Source of the DNA: Adiantum capillus-veneris
Lineage: Eukaryota; Streptophyta; Polypodiopsida; Polypodiales; Pteridaceae
Length of the DNA stretch: 64,000 nucleotides
Direction: 5' to 3'
Assembly: GCA_014529385.2 (NCBI GenBank)
Contig: CM043971.1
Coordinates: 88,677,340-88,741,339 of the forward strand
The position numbers and the translations under genes are program-made. The number at the start of each line of letters is the position of its first letter. Position 1 is the first letter of the stretch. Below the pieces are notes generated by a model. It saw nothing but the letters and a program-made list of their open reading frames with translations, had not been told where the DNA came from and searched no databases. This document shows positions 33,240 through 45,262 of this stretch, one piece after another.

Positions 33240-35272
33240 GCCTTCCTTACTAGCCACTATTTTTGGCCTTTGGTGTACCCTTTCGGACATTCTCCTATAT
33301 CTAAGAAGCTAACAATATTAGGCATAGCATCACTACCTTGAAAGAGGGGTAGCTTCAGTTTGATTGCTCCTACGGGGACGTCTTGTATTTGTTCTTTGGC
33401 TAGAGCATCTGCCTCCTGATTTCTGCTCTGGGGACATGAAATAGTTTCACTGCTTCAAACTTTTTTAGAAGGTCCTTAACTTGGCGTAGTTGACCAAGTA
33501 AAACCTGATTCTTACAATCCCAGGTGCCATTTATCTGCCTTATCAAAACCAAAGCATCACCAAACACATTTAGGCACTGAATTTCTTGTGAAATACATTG
33601 GTCCAACCCAAGTATTAGGGTTGCATACTCTACTTCATTTTTGGAGTGGGAGTGTAATAACTGCCCAATGGAGAATACTCTTTCTTGCCGTTCATTGAAA
33701 ATGACTATGCCTGCTGTAGACTGATCCATTGTCCTTTTGTATGCTCCGTCAAAGAAAAGAGAGTGAGCTCTTTCTAGCGTAGGAATCTCTATCATTGGTG
33801 TTTCTTCCTTTGCTTCCATGTTGACCTTCAGCCTCTTCTCATAATGGCGATGAGTGAGAATTCCTGGTAAACTAGCCCTGGTGGAGTTTTCTACTTGCAT
33901 GGTGTAGTCAAACTCTTGTAATCTAATCAACCACTTTGAGATCCTAGATGAGACATCCATGTGTCGCATTACATATGGGAAAACCTCTTCCATTGTCAGG
34001 ATTACAAAGGGTCTAGGTAGGAGATAGGAACAGAACTTGGTGGTAGCAAACATTAGTGCCAGAACCATGTGTTCTACTTCGGTAAATCCCTTTTCTGACG
34101 GGATCATGATACGACTAGAGAAGTAAATAGGACGCATGAAAGAAGTTTTGGGGTCCTTTTGCATTAGCACGGATCCTAGTGTATCGCTTCCCACACTAGT
34201 GTTCACATAAAATGGCTCGTCCCACTTAGGAGGTGAAATAGTGGGAAGCTTAGCTAGAATTTGCTTTACCTCAGTAAACTGCTGCTCATTCTCTTTACTC
34301 CATGAGAAGACATCCCTCTGGGTGAGCTGTTGTAGGGGAAGGACCACTTGAGATAGCAAGTGAATGAACCTGCTTAAGTATCTTACCTTCTGAAGGAAAG
34401 AAACCAGTTGCTTAGGAGTGGTGGGTGACGACAAAGATACCAGGGCTTGAATTTTGCTAGGGTCAGCCTCGATCCCTTTTGCTGAAATTACATAACCAAG
34501 GAGAGTGACTTTGCTTTCACCAATGTGACACTTATCCACGTTGAGTTGGCCACCCAAGGTTTGCAGCCCGGTTAAGCCATCATAGACTTTGCTTAAATGA
34601 AGGGCTCGTGAACTATAGATGCAAAAATCATCTATGAAAACCCATATTGATGTTCCAAAGTAGGGTTGGAAAACAAAAGTCACATAGCGCTGAAATGTGG
34701 CTGGGGCGTTAGTGAGGCCAAACGGCATCACTCTGTAGGCAAAACATCCCCAAGGGGTGATGAAAGTTTTCTTCTTCTGATCTTCCTCCGCAATGCTAAT
34801 CTAGAAGTATCCTGAGTAGCCATCTCACACTGTGTATCGCTCGTGACCTGCCACTTCATTGAGTATTTCATCTTGGAATGGGAGGGGAAAGTGATCCCTC
34901 TTCGTGGCTGCATTGAGAGGTTTATAATCCACACAGACTCTCCACTTACCATTTTTTTTTTGGTGTGACTACTACTGGGGAGACCCATTCTGAGTCTTCG
35001 ACAGGGTAGATGAAACCTGCTTGTAGCAAACTTCTCACTTCTTTAAGCAGTGCCTCTTCTTGGATTACTCCAAGTCTTCTGAGCTTTTGTACTACAGGTT
35101 TACTGCCTTCCTTGAGTTTTATGTGGTATTGTACTACTGTAATTCCTGTGATCTTATCATAGCCATCAATGAACAAAGTAGTGAAGTTACCTAACATGGA
35201 GACATACTCCTTCCTTTTTTCATTGGTTAACTCATTTGAGAGCATTTTTTGTAACTTACCTGCATCCTCCAA
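33240..35272 (-). pseudogene. Reverse transcriptase and two RNase H domains (element H)
   Basis: The reverse transcriptase starts in the ORF at 34946-35272 (AGFIYPVEDSEWVSPVVVTP). It is shifted by a base in a homopolymer near 34955, passes stops near 34828 and 34803, and continues in 33400-34731 (MMPFGLTNAPATFQ, catalytic VFIDDF). The first RNase H region (FYVNTSVGSDTLGSVL) lacks the usual first aspartate context. A second RNase H follows near 33420-33790: LFFDGAYKR, NEVEYATLILGLD and FGDALVLIRQ keep D, E and D. After a frameshift at about 33400 the typical NQEADALAK end appears. In Tat elements the second RNase H is thought to take over catalysis. Confidence 0.85.
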
Positions 35273-35357
35273 GGACTCATACCTGATAATCCCTCTTGGT
35301 TTGTCAAGGTTGTTTCAGATTGTGTCAATCTGTTTGGGTCTTTAAGAATGACCCCCA

Positions 35358-36281
35358 TCACTTCGATGCTACTGTCGCTTCCGTCGGTGGTGGTCGTCTC
35401 TTCTCCTGATCTCCTGAGGTAGACGAGTAGTCGCTGGTGGACTCATCTTCTGAAGCCTCCAAGATCATGTTGCGCTGCTTTCCAGTCCTCATGTCGTAGA
35501 ATATGGACTTCCCTTTAGCGTCCTTCATTTGAATCATCCCGGTGCTCCACTCTTGTTTAGCTTCCATAGCCATAAGCCAAGGCCTCCCAAGAATGATGGG
35601 GTAGCCCTCCCCTTTGTGTGGCATGACAAAGATGTCTACCTCTACTTCTGTATTGAATGCTTTTACTTTGACCGCATTTACAATGCCCACGCATTTCACT
35701 CTTACATTGTTTGCCATCTTGGCTCGGCAGGGTACCGGCCTACTTACCTCTAGACCTAGAGGGGGCATCATCTTTTCACTCATGATGCATATTTGCGTGC
35801 CACCATCTATGTAGACGTTTGAGATTCGTTGCCCCTTGATGTGAGCATCCATGGTTGGTAGGATGTCGTCAAGATCTCTCCCAGAGGTAGCCCCAGCTAT
35901 CTTGGGCCTTGATTTCTTGGTACTTACCATTTTTGTCCATTGCCTCCTCATTCTAGGTGCTAGGTGGAGTAATTGGGGCCAAGTTATCTTCGGGCCCTAC
36001 ATTAACACATCCTGAACTAAGTCATTGGGTTTTGCATACTCACCTAGTGAGAAGTCCACGATTTCTATCTTCCGCCGTGGTTTAGCTGCTTGCTTGCTAG
36101 ACTCGACCTTCCCCTTCATCTTCTCTTCTCTTTGAGATGCTTCTTTGTGTCTGGCACGCTTCACTCCCATAGCATCCACTTCTTCTACCTTCGCTTTCCC
36201 TTTGTGCTTCTCTCGAACTGATTCTTCTACCTTCGCTTTCCCTTTAGCCTCCAAGCTAATAACACTCACCACTTGGTTCAC
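35358..36281 (-). pseudogene. Protease region of element H
   Basis: It is in the same frame as gag, separated by stops at 36345-36347 and 35997-35999. A lysine-rich linker at 35997-36281 (KAKVEESVREKHKGKAKVEE, a near-duplicated motif) is followed by a retropepsin fold. The active site is VYIDGGTQICIMS (D-G-G), and IILGRPWLMAM is the conserved downstream strand. It would process the polyprotein. Confidence 0.83.
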
Positions 36282-37253
36282 AGCAGGTGGTGGGGGTAGT
36301 GGCGGAATGAGAGGTTGGGGTGGTGGTTGCTGTTGTATAGGTGGTCAAAGGATTTGGACCAGTGGGATTGGTCCTGGTTTCCTCGGTGGTGGTGGTCTTG
36401 CTCTTGGCGGAGAGATTTGATTCTGTCTCCCCCCTCTATTGAAATTCTGCCTCCTTGGGTGTGGACAGTAGTACATTCCATGGCCATATTCCCCGCAGTT
36501 GTAGCAATGGTACTCTTGGTTCTGCCTTCGTTGTCCTCTTCCTTGTTCTGGATTTCTGCCAGGTGCATGCCCTTGCTGCAGCAGATGCACAGATAAACTC
36601 TCTAGTTGGGTGGTGATGTGACTCAGCAGGTCTTGCTGCTCTTTTGATGCCTCCTGTGGTTGGACTCTATGATTGGTTGTTGCAGTCACTGAGGTTGGTC
36701 GGTCCGAGCTTGTTTCCTCTGACTCGCTTACTCTTGCTTGCATGTACAGCTTCTTGTCTTTAAGGTGGGCTACTTCGACTGCCAACTCATATGTTGCAGG
36801 AAACCTTCCCTTCACCTTCTCTCTAAGCGGCGACCATAGACCAGCAATGAAACGGTCCTTCTTTAGGAAATTAGGCGCTCCTTTGCCTTCCTCCAGTGAG
36901 GCAACCCATCTCTCCCATAAGTCCACAAATTTGGACTCGTAGGTGGCATACTCCAGCAGACCTCCCTGCTTTAATTCTGTCAGTAGTTGCCATAGCTTCT
37001 CCGAGGTTGTGCCTCCACCAAACCTCTTTACAAAAGCAGCCCTTAACACATCCCATGCATTCTTGGTAGCCTGGGGCAATGCATTATACCAAGACTTGGC
37101 CTCTACTTTCATCAGTAGAGGAAAAATTCTAAGTCATGAAGCGTCGTCATCTTTGTTGGAGACGACACAAGCAATGTCGAAATCATCCAAAAAGTCGATG
37201 GTGAGATCCTCTCCTTTCTTTCCACTGAACGTGGGGAAAGAAACACTTGCCAT
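36282..37253 (-). pseudogene. Gag of element H (CCHC knuckle, two stops)
   Basis: ATG at 37253 (MASVSFPTFSGKKGEDLTID) begins a Gag broken by TGA at 37134-37136. It is then open through the capsid core (KSWYNALPQ, LLEYATYESKFVDLWERWV) to a CCHC knuckle (CYNCGEYGHGMYYC, near 36495). After the TGA at 36345-36347 the same frame encodes a proline/glutamine-rich linker into the protease. Two stops and no frameshift over nearly 1 kb indicate modest decay. Confidence 0.87.
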
Positions 37254-37346
37254 GGTGATGACTCAGGAAATTACAAACCCTTTTTTTTTTTTACATTAAC
37301 AACAGTAGCGGCTCATAGCGGCTTTTTACAGGGGTGGGTGGATAGG

Positions 37347-37562
37347 TTAAAACAGGATAAAGATAGAAACATTAAAGGAATGATGGTAATCCAATATGGG
37401 GAGAATGATAGGGTTCGGGGAATTGAGGATTTCTCCTAGTACTGCCTCACCGAATAGGTATACGATCTTCTGTTGGTAGAATACTTTTCTATCTACATAG
37501 ATATTCACATGCATATGCTGCAAGAATCTGAACGGGAATGTCGTCGGCCCGTTTTCCATCAT
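37347..37562 (-). CDS. Small leader protein upstream of gag (element H)
   Basis: A 71-aa ORF between the 5' LTR and gag, the third member of the family seen in the LTRs of F. The last 56 residues align without gaps to the first F paralogue (29 identical) and the second (24 identical). Invariant positions include K, Q, I, LFG, L, I, S, P, ILP, Y, S and V. Codons differ mostly at third positions. Upstream, across a possible splice donor (GGTAAGAG), lies another coding-like segment, so this could be the last exon or the shifted end of a longer leader protein. Function is unknown. Confidence 0.65.
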   Translation of the reverse strand: MMENGPTTFPFRFLQHMHVNIYVDRKVFYQQKIVYLFGEAVLGEILNSPNPIILPILDYHHSFNVSIFILF

Positions 37563-38405
37563 GCACAGAGGGTGGAATACTTACTTATACTCTTACCGTG
37601 CCAGTGTTGATGAGTCGGCACATCCACAAGAGGTCGTCGCCTTTCATGGGCTCCACCTTTCCTTCGTTGCTCAGCACGTACGGGGTGATGGCGACACGTC
37701 TGACCACTCCCCTCTTTGCTAATAGCAATTGCAGGTAATTTTCGTAGTCGGTGTGTTGCATGAATTCTACTCCATTCAGTTGCAACTCGTCCCCAGCCCA
37801 CACTTCTTCTTCCGGATTGTCGAAGTGGATTGGTAGAACTGCATGCGTCGTGCAAATCGGTAGGCAACCTTCCGCCACTTAGCTTCGGATGACTTCCTCT
37901 TTGGCAAGCCGGGTACAACTCGTCTTTCTGAGCTTGAAGCACTTGCTTGGCCAGATGCCTCTCCCTTCGGGGTCATGTGTTTCCAGGCTGGCTTATCTTC
38001 TCCTTACCTTTGGCTCGAGCAGCCCCTTTAGGCCACTTTGGAGTTATAACTTTGACTGTAGTTTCTTTAGGGAAAAGAGGCCTCACCGTTTTCTTCCCTT
38101 CTTTGATGTGAATGACTTCTTCGCGATGAATGTCGATGTAGACGATTTCAGCCCTTTCGCTGCCTTCGTTGCTGGCACTCATTGACAGTGTGTCTTGGTT
38201 GACAACAGTGATGGCACTTCACCGACCTCCCACCTGATGCTCTCAATTTATGGTTAGAACGAGCGACGCGAGATGGAGAATTTACCTCTTGAATGCTGAT
38301 GACACTGCAGCCTGGAAGTAGCACCTCAATGAAGGCGGCTAGTGCCTCCTTCATCTCCTCTTCTTTTGTCCTCCAGTTAGAAAATTCCTTCAGCCATTCG
38401 TCCAT
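37563..38405 (-). pseudogene. Extra ORF region between 5' LTR and gag (element H)
   Basis: Coding-like segments in several frames. 38148-38405 starts MDEWLKEFSNWRTKEEEMKE and carries a CCHC knuckle (CHHCCQPRHTVNEC). 37973-38182 is charged (IDIHREEVIHIKEGKK). 37776-37976 is basic. 37585-37878 has a globular look (EFMQHTDYENYLQLLLAKR, LLWMCRLINTG). Together these probably represent one decayed protein that preceded the small ORF at 37347-37562. Ogre-type Tat elements carry an ORF1 before gag; this could be its counterpart. I do not recognise the domains apart from the knuckle. Confidence 0.55.
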
Positions 38406-38460
38406 GATTGATAGTGGCCATCACTTTCAACATTGTAAACTGAAGGGTCTTAGAAAGCCC

Positions 38461-38478
38461 TTCTCTGTGGGGGCACCA
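38461..38478 (-). other. Probable primer binding site of element H
   Basis: TGGTGCCCCCACAGAGAA in element sense, two bases inside the 5' LTR edge. It starts TGG like a CCA-tail complement. The tRNA is not assigned. Confidence 0.6.
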
Positions 38479-38638
38479 AATAACGGGACCAAAGCGAACT
38501 CCGAGCCCCGACTGCCTCTAAAATGTCGGGGACCGAATGGCGCGCCTCGAGCCTGCACACGGTAAAGCAAACAGGGGGCACCACCTAGATTTGAGCGGCT
38601 AGGACGCAAACCACGATGATATGAACACCGCAACTTAC

Positions 38639-38695
<57 letters not shown>

Positions 38696-39050
38696 CAAAT
38701 GATGAAAACCCTTAGGGGTGTGAGGGAGAATTATTTCTGCAGTATTTACAAATGGCACGTCGTGGTGGTAGAGAGGTAGGGAGAGGAGGTGGTGCAACCT
38801 ACTTGGTGCGTTCTCTAAGACGACTCAATGATTGTGAAACTTGCTACCAAGAGCGTGTATGCGTGTGTGCATCGACCATTGGAGTCGAGAGATGGATGTG
38901 GTTCCCTTCGCATGGTGCAATTTCCAAGGCAAACCCAACACACAAGCCCCCTCCCCGTGATGGTGATAGTGTCAATTCTTCCCACTACACTCTACCAAAT
39001 GCTGCCTCCTCATGAACTGCCCCCCCCTCGATAGTGACCTCTCAGTGCCA

Positions 39051-39060
39051 ATTTATAGGT
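39051..39060 (-). promoter_or_regulatory. TATA box in 5' LTR of H
   Basis: ACCTATAAAT on the minus strand, conserved in the other LTR at 30246-30254. It would start transcripts reading into the extra ORF region and gag. Confidence 0.6.
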
Positions 39061-39535
39061 GTTGGCTGCTTGGATTATGGTAATCCTAGTGTGATTAGGG
39101 TAAGCTTAATCGAGGAGACAAAGCAAGTGGTGGACCCGGTGTGGTTGACCCTTGCTTTGTTTTGGGAGGTTACAACGACGACTTGGTGAAAACTTAAGAA
39201 ATGATGAGAATACCCGATAATTTACGAAAGATGGTGTTGCGGTTGGCCGTTGCCGTCAAGTGGTGTGTTGCCGGTGCGTCGGTGTAGAGCGTACTTCTTT
39301 TCGAGGTCGGCCGGGGCATGTCTTTGGTGCATTTTCCTTTTTTGTTGTGGCGGCACATGATTTGGGTTCATTCCTTCTTACGACGTAGTCGTAGACCTTT
39401 GTTTTGTTTTGTTTTTTTTTTTTTGTGGTGCAGGGCGTATATGCATGTGTGTGTACGTGTTGGTGCATGAGGGCGGATGTGTGTGTATATATGTATATGT
39501 GTGCATATTGGCGTGCGGTGGGAATGGCTTATATG

Positions 39536-39587
<52 letters not shown>

Positions 39588-40042
39588 CTATATTGCTATA
39601 TTTCTATATTTTTTTCGATTTCGGGCAGTGCAGACGACGTAGGAAATGGGGGGGGGGGGGGGGGGGGGGGGAAGGGGTGAGGATGGTGAAAAAAAAAGGT
39701 GTGTGTGTGTGTGGTATGCGCGCATGAGCATGAGCATGTGGGTGTGTGTGTGTGTGTGTGGGTGCGTAGCTTGCAATGTTGTGTGTGTGTGTGTGTGTAG
39801 GTGCGTGCGGTTGTCACAGTGGCGGGTGCGCAACTGGCGGTGCTGTGGAGCCGGACAGGGCGCGGACGAGACAGGGCGCTAGAGCGGGTGAGAGTGGGGA
39901 AGAGGGGGGAGGGGAGGGGGGGGGGGGGGGGGGGGGGGATGAGGATAGGGTTGGGGTGTTGCAGAATCGTGTGCAGCAGGAGGGGAGGAGCGCAAGGCCC
40001 AGGGGGCGGGGGTAGTGGACAGCCGGCGCAACAAGGAGGGAA

Positions 40043-40078
<36 letters not shown>

Positions 40079-40112
40079 CTTAGTCAACGAGAGGAGGAGA
40101 GAGAGAGTAGAT

Positions 40113-40143
<31 letters not shown>

Positions 40144-40262
40144 GTTTTAGGCCAATGGTCCACCAAAAGGAGGGGGGGGAGGGAGAAGAAAACAGGGGGG
40201 GAGGAGGGGGGGTGTGAGGACGAGCGGAGGTGGGGGTACGGACCGCCGTGGTTGGAGGGTGG

Positions 40263-40379
<117 letters not shown>

Positions 40380-40584
40380 TTGGGAGAGAGAGGGAGGATA
40401 CTATCATTGGCGGCCCGTCGGGCTGAAGTGTGGCAGAGATACCAACGGTGCCTACCGGCCGGATGATGCAGCGCGTGTGTAGGAGAGGGAATATAGGCGG
40501 GGCCGGGCAGTGAGAGAGGGAGATCGTCTTGTGGTGATATTGCAGGGTTGTGGCCAACTTGGCGCGCCCCACTGGTAGTTAACT

Positions 40585-40719
40585 CTTTCCCCAAGAATGG
40601 CATAGAGGAGATCCTTTGTTGTGAATTTTTGCCTCTTGGATTTCAACCAAGGTAGCTCTAGGAGACTCATGGTGGTTTGTTCTTTTGGGGACAAGCACGG
40701 TACGCATGCCCTTGCTCAC
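40585..40719. other. Short spacer between H and E
   Basis: 135 bases with no firm identity. On the minus strand it is open (KEQTTMSLLELPWLKSKRQK) but matches nothing I recognise. Confidence 0.4.
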
Positions 40720-41731
40720 TGTTTACTGAGCCGCCATTAGTTAACAGGAGCTGCTAAAGATCAAAGCCTTATGAATGCACGTTGAAGATGAATATGAAGA
40801 AGCAATTAAGATTGGAGTTACACACTTTTCACATTTTTCCAAAATGGCCATGCATTGTAATTTTCCGATTTATTTAGCCACTGGGATAATTGTAACATGT
40901 TACGGGCTCAATAAGAGTTCCAAGATGTAAAGCTTAGGTCACTTAGTGTACCTGGGTTGCAAATACAATAAGTGTGGAGCCTCAAAGGTCTTAGGCACCG
41001 GACATTACACATTTTAGACCTTGGCTAAGGTATAAAATCCAACTTTGTAAAGATTTTATTAAGTTTTGGATAATAAAATACACAGCGTGAGATAACGGCG
41101 CTCACTTCTCTCCTTCTCGCGCTTCCTACTCCCTCCCGGGTTGTCACATTGTAGTCGCGTTTGTTGCATTGCAACCATAGGTAAGAGCTCTACGCATTGA
41201 CGTAATCACATCACAGTATTTTGTAGCTTTTGGCATCGCCGACCCGTGGCCTAATTTCATCATAAATAAAAATTTACACTTCAAAATTAGAAACTAAGCA
41301 TAGGCAAATTATTGGGACATCATTGCTAAGCATTTAGGTGCATTCTGGGTCGAAAATGACTAGGTCAAAAATCCACTGCTATTAATAATCGCGATTTTGA
41401 TACTTGACCTAAAAGTGGGGTTTGAGAGCATAAGCATGTGTGCTTAGGTCTCATAAACTTGTCCTAGAAGTTTTGCTACATTTGGATGTCATTTGATGTT
41501 GTAACAGATGTAATTTGTTTGCCAATGAGCTATTGGCTTTTAGTGATTTCTGTTACTTGAGTGTAGCTTGAGTTAGAAGCGAGTTTTTAGTTGTTTTTTG
41601 AGATATTGACAACCTCTTGTAGCCTCTATGCACTAGTCAAGTCAGCTTCGTCCCATTCATTGACAATTTAATCGTGGTTCTTGCTAAAACTGCAATAAGA
41701 TAGGATAGTGAGGTTAGACACCCGTCCCACA
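40720..41731 (+). repeat. 5' LTR of element E
   Basis: It starts TGTTTACTGAGCC. Its first ~226 bases match 63777-64000. TATA is TATAAAATCC at 41031-41040 and AATAAA is at 41072-41077. It ends CCCACA, two bases before the primer site. Confidence 0.85.
41031..41040 (+). promoter_or_regulatory. TATA box in 5' LTR of E
   Basis: TATAAAATCC about 310 bases into the LTR, followed 41 bases later by AATAAA. Confidence 0.6.
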
Positions 41732-41733
41732 TT

Positions 41734-41751
41734 TGGCGTTGTTGCCGGGGA
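41734..41751 (+). other. Primer binding site of element E (tRNA-Asp type)
   Basis: TGGCGTTGTTGCCGGGGA. It differs at two positions from TGGCGCCGTTGCCGGGGA, the tRNA-Asp primer site known from Athila-type plant Gypsy elements. Confidence 0.82.
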
Positions 41752-41882
41752 CGAATAGGCCTAAACTAGGGAAAACACAAGTGTCTTGTGTAGTTGTCCA
41801 TTAACTTCCTCTAGGTTTACCTGGAGTTAAACTATCTCTTAAAAACCATATAGCTTAAGAGTGTCGTCTTTTACGTGTAGAG

Positions 41883-42108
41883 TGTTGGAATTAGGGTTGC
41901 AAAAAAACACACACAACATGGAGAAGACGAAGGAAGCTCAAGGCACACAATAGAGAGTGTATTACTTAGTGTGCAATGGAAAGATAGATAGGCCTAGAGT
42001 GATGGGCGTATATACAATGCTCGGGGGGAAAACCTCCTAAAGAGGGAAAAAATGCCCCAGTAGTCCTAGTGTGTTCACACACACCACTACCACATGTATA
42101 TGGTAACA
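41883..42108 (-). repeat. 3' LTR of Copia B
   Basis: A 226-bp LTR, homologous to the other Copia LTRs here. Confidence 0.94.
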
Positions 42109-42183
42109 AATCCCCCCTGGAGTGATGCGGTGAACAAGAGCTGGCACATGAGTAAAGGGAAGTGCCATGCCTTGAGGACATGA

Positions 42184-44727
42184 TCAGTCCAAAAAGGGGA
42201 GTAAGCCCAAAGCTTTGCGGAAAGCTTCAAGCTTCTCACGAGACAATGCCTTTGTGAAAAGATCAGCAAGGTTCTCCTGTGTTGGGACATAAGCCAAATT
42301 GATCTCTCCTGCTGAGAGCCTCTCCCTGACATAGTGGTAATGCACCTCAATGTGCTTTGTGCGAGCATGAAAAATTGGGTTCCTCGCAACTGCCAATGCA
42401 CTCTGACTGTCAGTGTAGATAGTGTTGGTAGTGTCCTGTCCAACACCCAAATCATCCATAAGGCGTCTGAGCCATACACACTCAAACATAGCTGCGAAGA
42501 CTGCCCTGTACTCAGCCTCACAACTCGAAGTGTCCACAGTAGGTTGCTTCTTGCTCAACCATGATATACATGAATTGCCAAGCATGAAACAAAAACACTT
42601 GTGGACACTCGCGTGTCAAAACAACCAGCCCAATCTGAGTCCGAAAAAGCATGTAAGTCGCGGCAATGATCTCCCCTTGGGATAAAACAAGCCAAGATGT
42701 AAAGTGCCACTAAGGTAGCAGAAAATTCTCTTGACAACCTGCCAATGCTTAGACCCTGGGCTATGCATAAATCTGCTGACCTGTGAGATTGCAAACTGAA
42801 TATCTGGCCTCGTGTTGCATACATAAATGAGACAACCAATAGCATTTTGGTAAAGAGTGACATCAGCAGAACTGCCAGTATCATGTATACTCAACTTCAA
42901 ACCTGTTTCCATGGGAGTGGCAATAGGTTTGCAATCCTCAAGTCCAAACTTACATAGCAATGTCTCTATGTAACTTTTCTGACACAAGGCAATACCACCA
43001 TCACACTGCTTAAACTGTATACCCAAGTAATGATGCAACAGCCCCAAATCTTTCATCTTGAAAGTAGCATTCAAATCAGCCTTAAATTCAGCAATATGTC
43101 TCTCATTTGGTCTAGTGATCAGCAAATCATCGACATAAAGAACCACAATGAGAAGTACATCACCCTCACGCTTTACATACAATGTGCTTTCTGTTGGACT
43201 GTTACGAAAGCCTCATTTAACCAAATGAGTGTCAGCTTTCTCATACCAAGCACGAGGAGATTGCTTCAACCCATACAAAGGCTTCTTACATCTACACACT
43301 TTTTCCTCTTGTCCTTTTCTGAGAAAACCGCGAGGCTACGTTACATAAACTTCGTCAAATATGTCACCATTCAAGAAAGAAGTAACAATGTCTGATTGAT
43401 GTACATCCCAACCAAAATGAGCTGCCAATGCACATAGAAAAAGCACAGTAGTCATATGACAAGTGGGAGCAAAAGTCTCTTCATAATCTATGCCTTTTTG
43501 TTGTGCATAACCCTTTGCAACAAGTCGAGCCTTATGAAGATCGATCTCACCATCCGGCTTGCGTTTCAACTTGTAAACCCACTTCGTACCAATGTCCTTT
43601 TTGCCAGGAGGAAAATCACATAAAGTCCATGTGTCATTTTCTATAAGTGCATCATATTCTGATTGCATGGCAGCCATCCATTTTTTTGAATTATGTGCTT
43701 CATCAAAAGACAGAGGCTCCTCAACATCATGTAAGCTAGACACAACCAAAGCATAACAATCTGATGCATAAGATGCATGGCGAGAGCCTAAACGAGTATG
43801 ACTAGACAGAGGTGCATCCAATTTACTGTCACGCAAACTGTGCACCAGCCATTTTGGCATACCTCTAGCCTGCTCATTTTCAACCCTTTCCTCATCAAGT
43901 ACATCATGTACATCTGCATTAGTAATAGGCTGATCTGTAACATTTTTTGAAACCCCCATAGGCTGTACATTTGCCTCATTGGAAATTACATTCGTATTTC
44001 CACCACTAAAAAGAATCAACAAAGTGTCATAAATGTCCTGTGAGCTTACATTACCGTCTTTAGTACATGACAGCAAGGGCTGAACAGAATCTTCCACAAA
44101 CACTACATCCCGTGAAACCAGAATACGCTTTGTTTGTGGATGATATAACTTGTAAACTTTGCTTTCTGCACTATAACCAACAAAACTATATTTGACAGCC
44201 TTATCATCCAATTTTCTGCGCTGTGTTTGTGGCACCAAAGCATATGCCAAATAGCCACAAACACGCATGTGCTCAATAGAAGGCTTTCTATCATGCCATG
44301 CTTCATATGGAGTAATAGACTGCAAAGCTTTCGTAGGACACCTGTTAAGTACATAAGTGGTACACATGAGGGCCTCAAGCCAAAAAGAATGCGGCAAAGC
44401 TTGACTTTTGACCATACATCGTGCCATTTCCGTCAGTGACCTGTTTTTCCTCTCAGCAACACCATTTTGCTGAGGTGTATAAGGCACTGTATATTGGTGT
44501 TTTATCCCACGAGTAGCCAGAAATGCAGTGAAATCATGAGACATATACTCCCCCCCTCCATCGGAACGGAGGGTGCCCATAGTACATTTCGAGACATTTT
44601 CAGCCATAGCCAAAAAAATTTTAAAGCACATAAAAACTTTGGACTTCGCTTTAAGCGGAAATACCCATGCAAGCCTGGAGTAATCATCAATGAAAGCCCG
44701 AAAATAGGAGAATTGGAGCGAGAACAA
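42184..44727 (-). pseudogene. Copia pol remnant (copy B): integrase core, RT, RNase H
   Basis: The open frame 43336-44727 (463 aa) starts in leader sequence (MFSLQFSYFRA) fused in frame to the integrase core at FIDDYSR. The second aspartate is altered (RSDGGGEY for RSDRGGEY, D kept) and VAERKNRS carries the glutamate. The reverse transcriptase continues to FLNGDIFDEVYVT. Stops near 43336 and 43214 separate the next block (42616-43182, with LYVDDLLITR, the YVDD catalytic box). RNase H is at 42184-42585 (SSCEAEYRAV, TDSQSALAVARN). Without gag and protease it cannot act alone, but its LTRs and primer site persist. Confidence 0.9.
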
Positions 44728-45030
44728 TACGTGCTATATAGCACAAACCGTAGAAGACTGTAAGGCACCTGTTATGCAAAAAACGACACTGACTGAAATT
44801 CTGCATAAAATGACGAAATAGCCTGTGTAGTAGTAGCCTGTAGTGGAAACGGAGGCGAAAATGAGCCCGAATCGAAAATCTGAGCAGACTAAGCTCTACG
44901 AGCTTTCCCAAAAAAAAAATCGACCTGCGAACGCTTGCCAAAGCTCACTGAAATCGGAGAAAGTGAGCAGGCGTGTGCTGGAGCAGCTGGAGACTAAGCC
45001 CGAGAGGACGTAACCTGCTCTGATACCAAT

Positions 45031-45257
45031 TGTTGGAATTAGGGTTGCAGAGAAACACACACAGCTTGGAGAAGACGAAGGAAGCTCAAGGCACACAATA
45101 GAGAGTGTATTACTTAGTGTGCAATGGAAAGATAGATAGCCCTAGAATGATGGGCGTATATACAATGCTCGGGGGGAAAAACCTCCTAAAGAGGAAAAAA
45201 ATCCCCCGGCGGTCCTAGTGTGTTCACACACATCACTACCACATGTATATGGTAACA
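45031..45257 (-). repeat. 5' LTR of Copia B
   Basis: A 227-bp LTR. The primer site (TGGTATCAGAGC on the minus strand) is intact at 45017-45028. Confidence 0.94.
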
Positions 45258-45262
45258 TAGAG

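Larger units (their letters stand above)
41883..45257 (-). mobile_element. Copia copy B, internally deleted, inside E
   Basis: A 3375-bp minus-strand Copia copy flanked by the 5-bp duplication tagag (41878-41882 and 45258-45262). LTRs differ at about 12 of 227 positions. About 1.8 kb is missing: the leader joins directly to the integrase core near 44696, removing gag, protease and the integrase zinc domain. The remaining pol is only lightly broken. Confidence 0.95.

Noticed and set aside
40452-40694. Minus-strand ORF over the H/E spacer as the missing part of chromovirus G
   Set aside because: It lacks the RNase H/linker motifs expected just upstream of the G integrase fragment.
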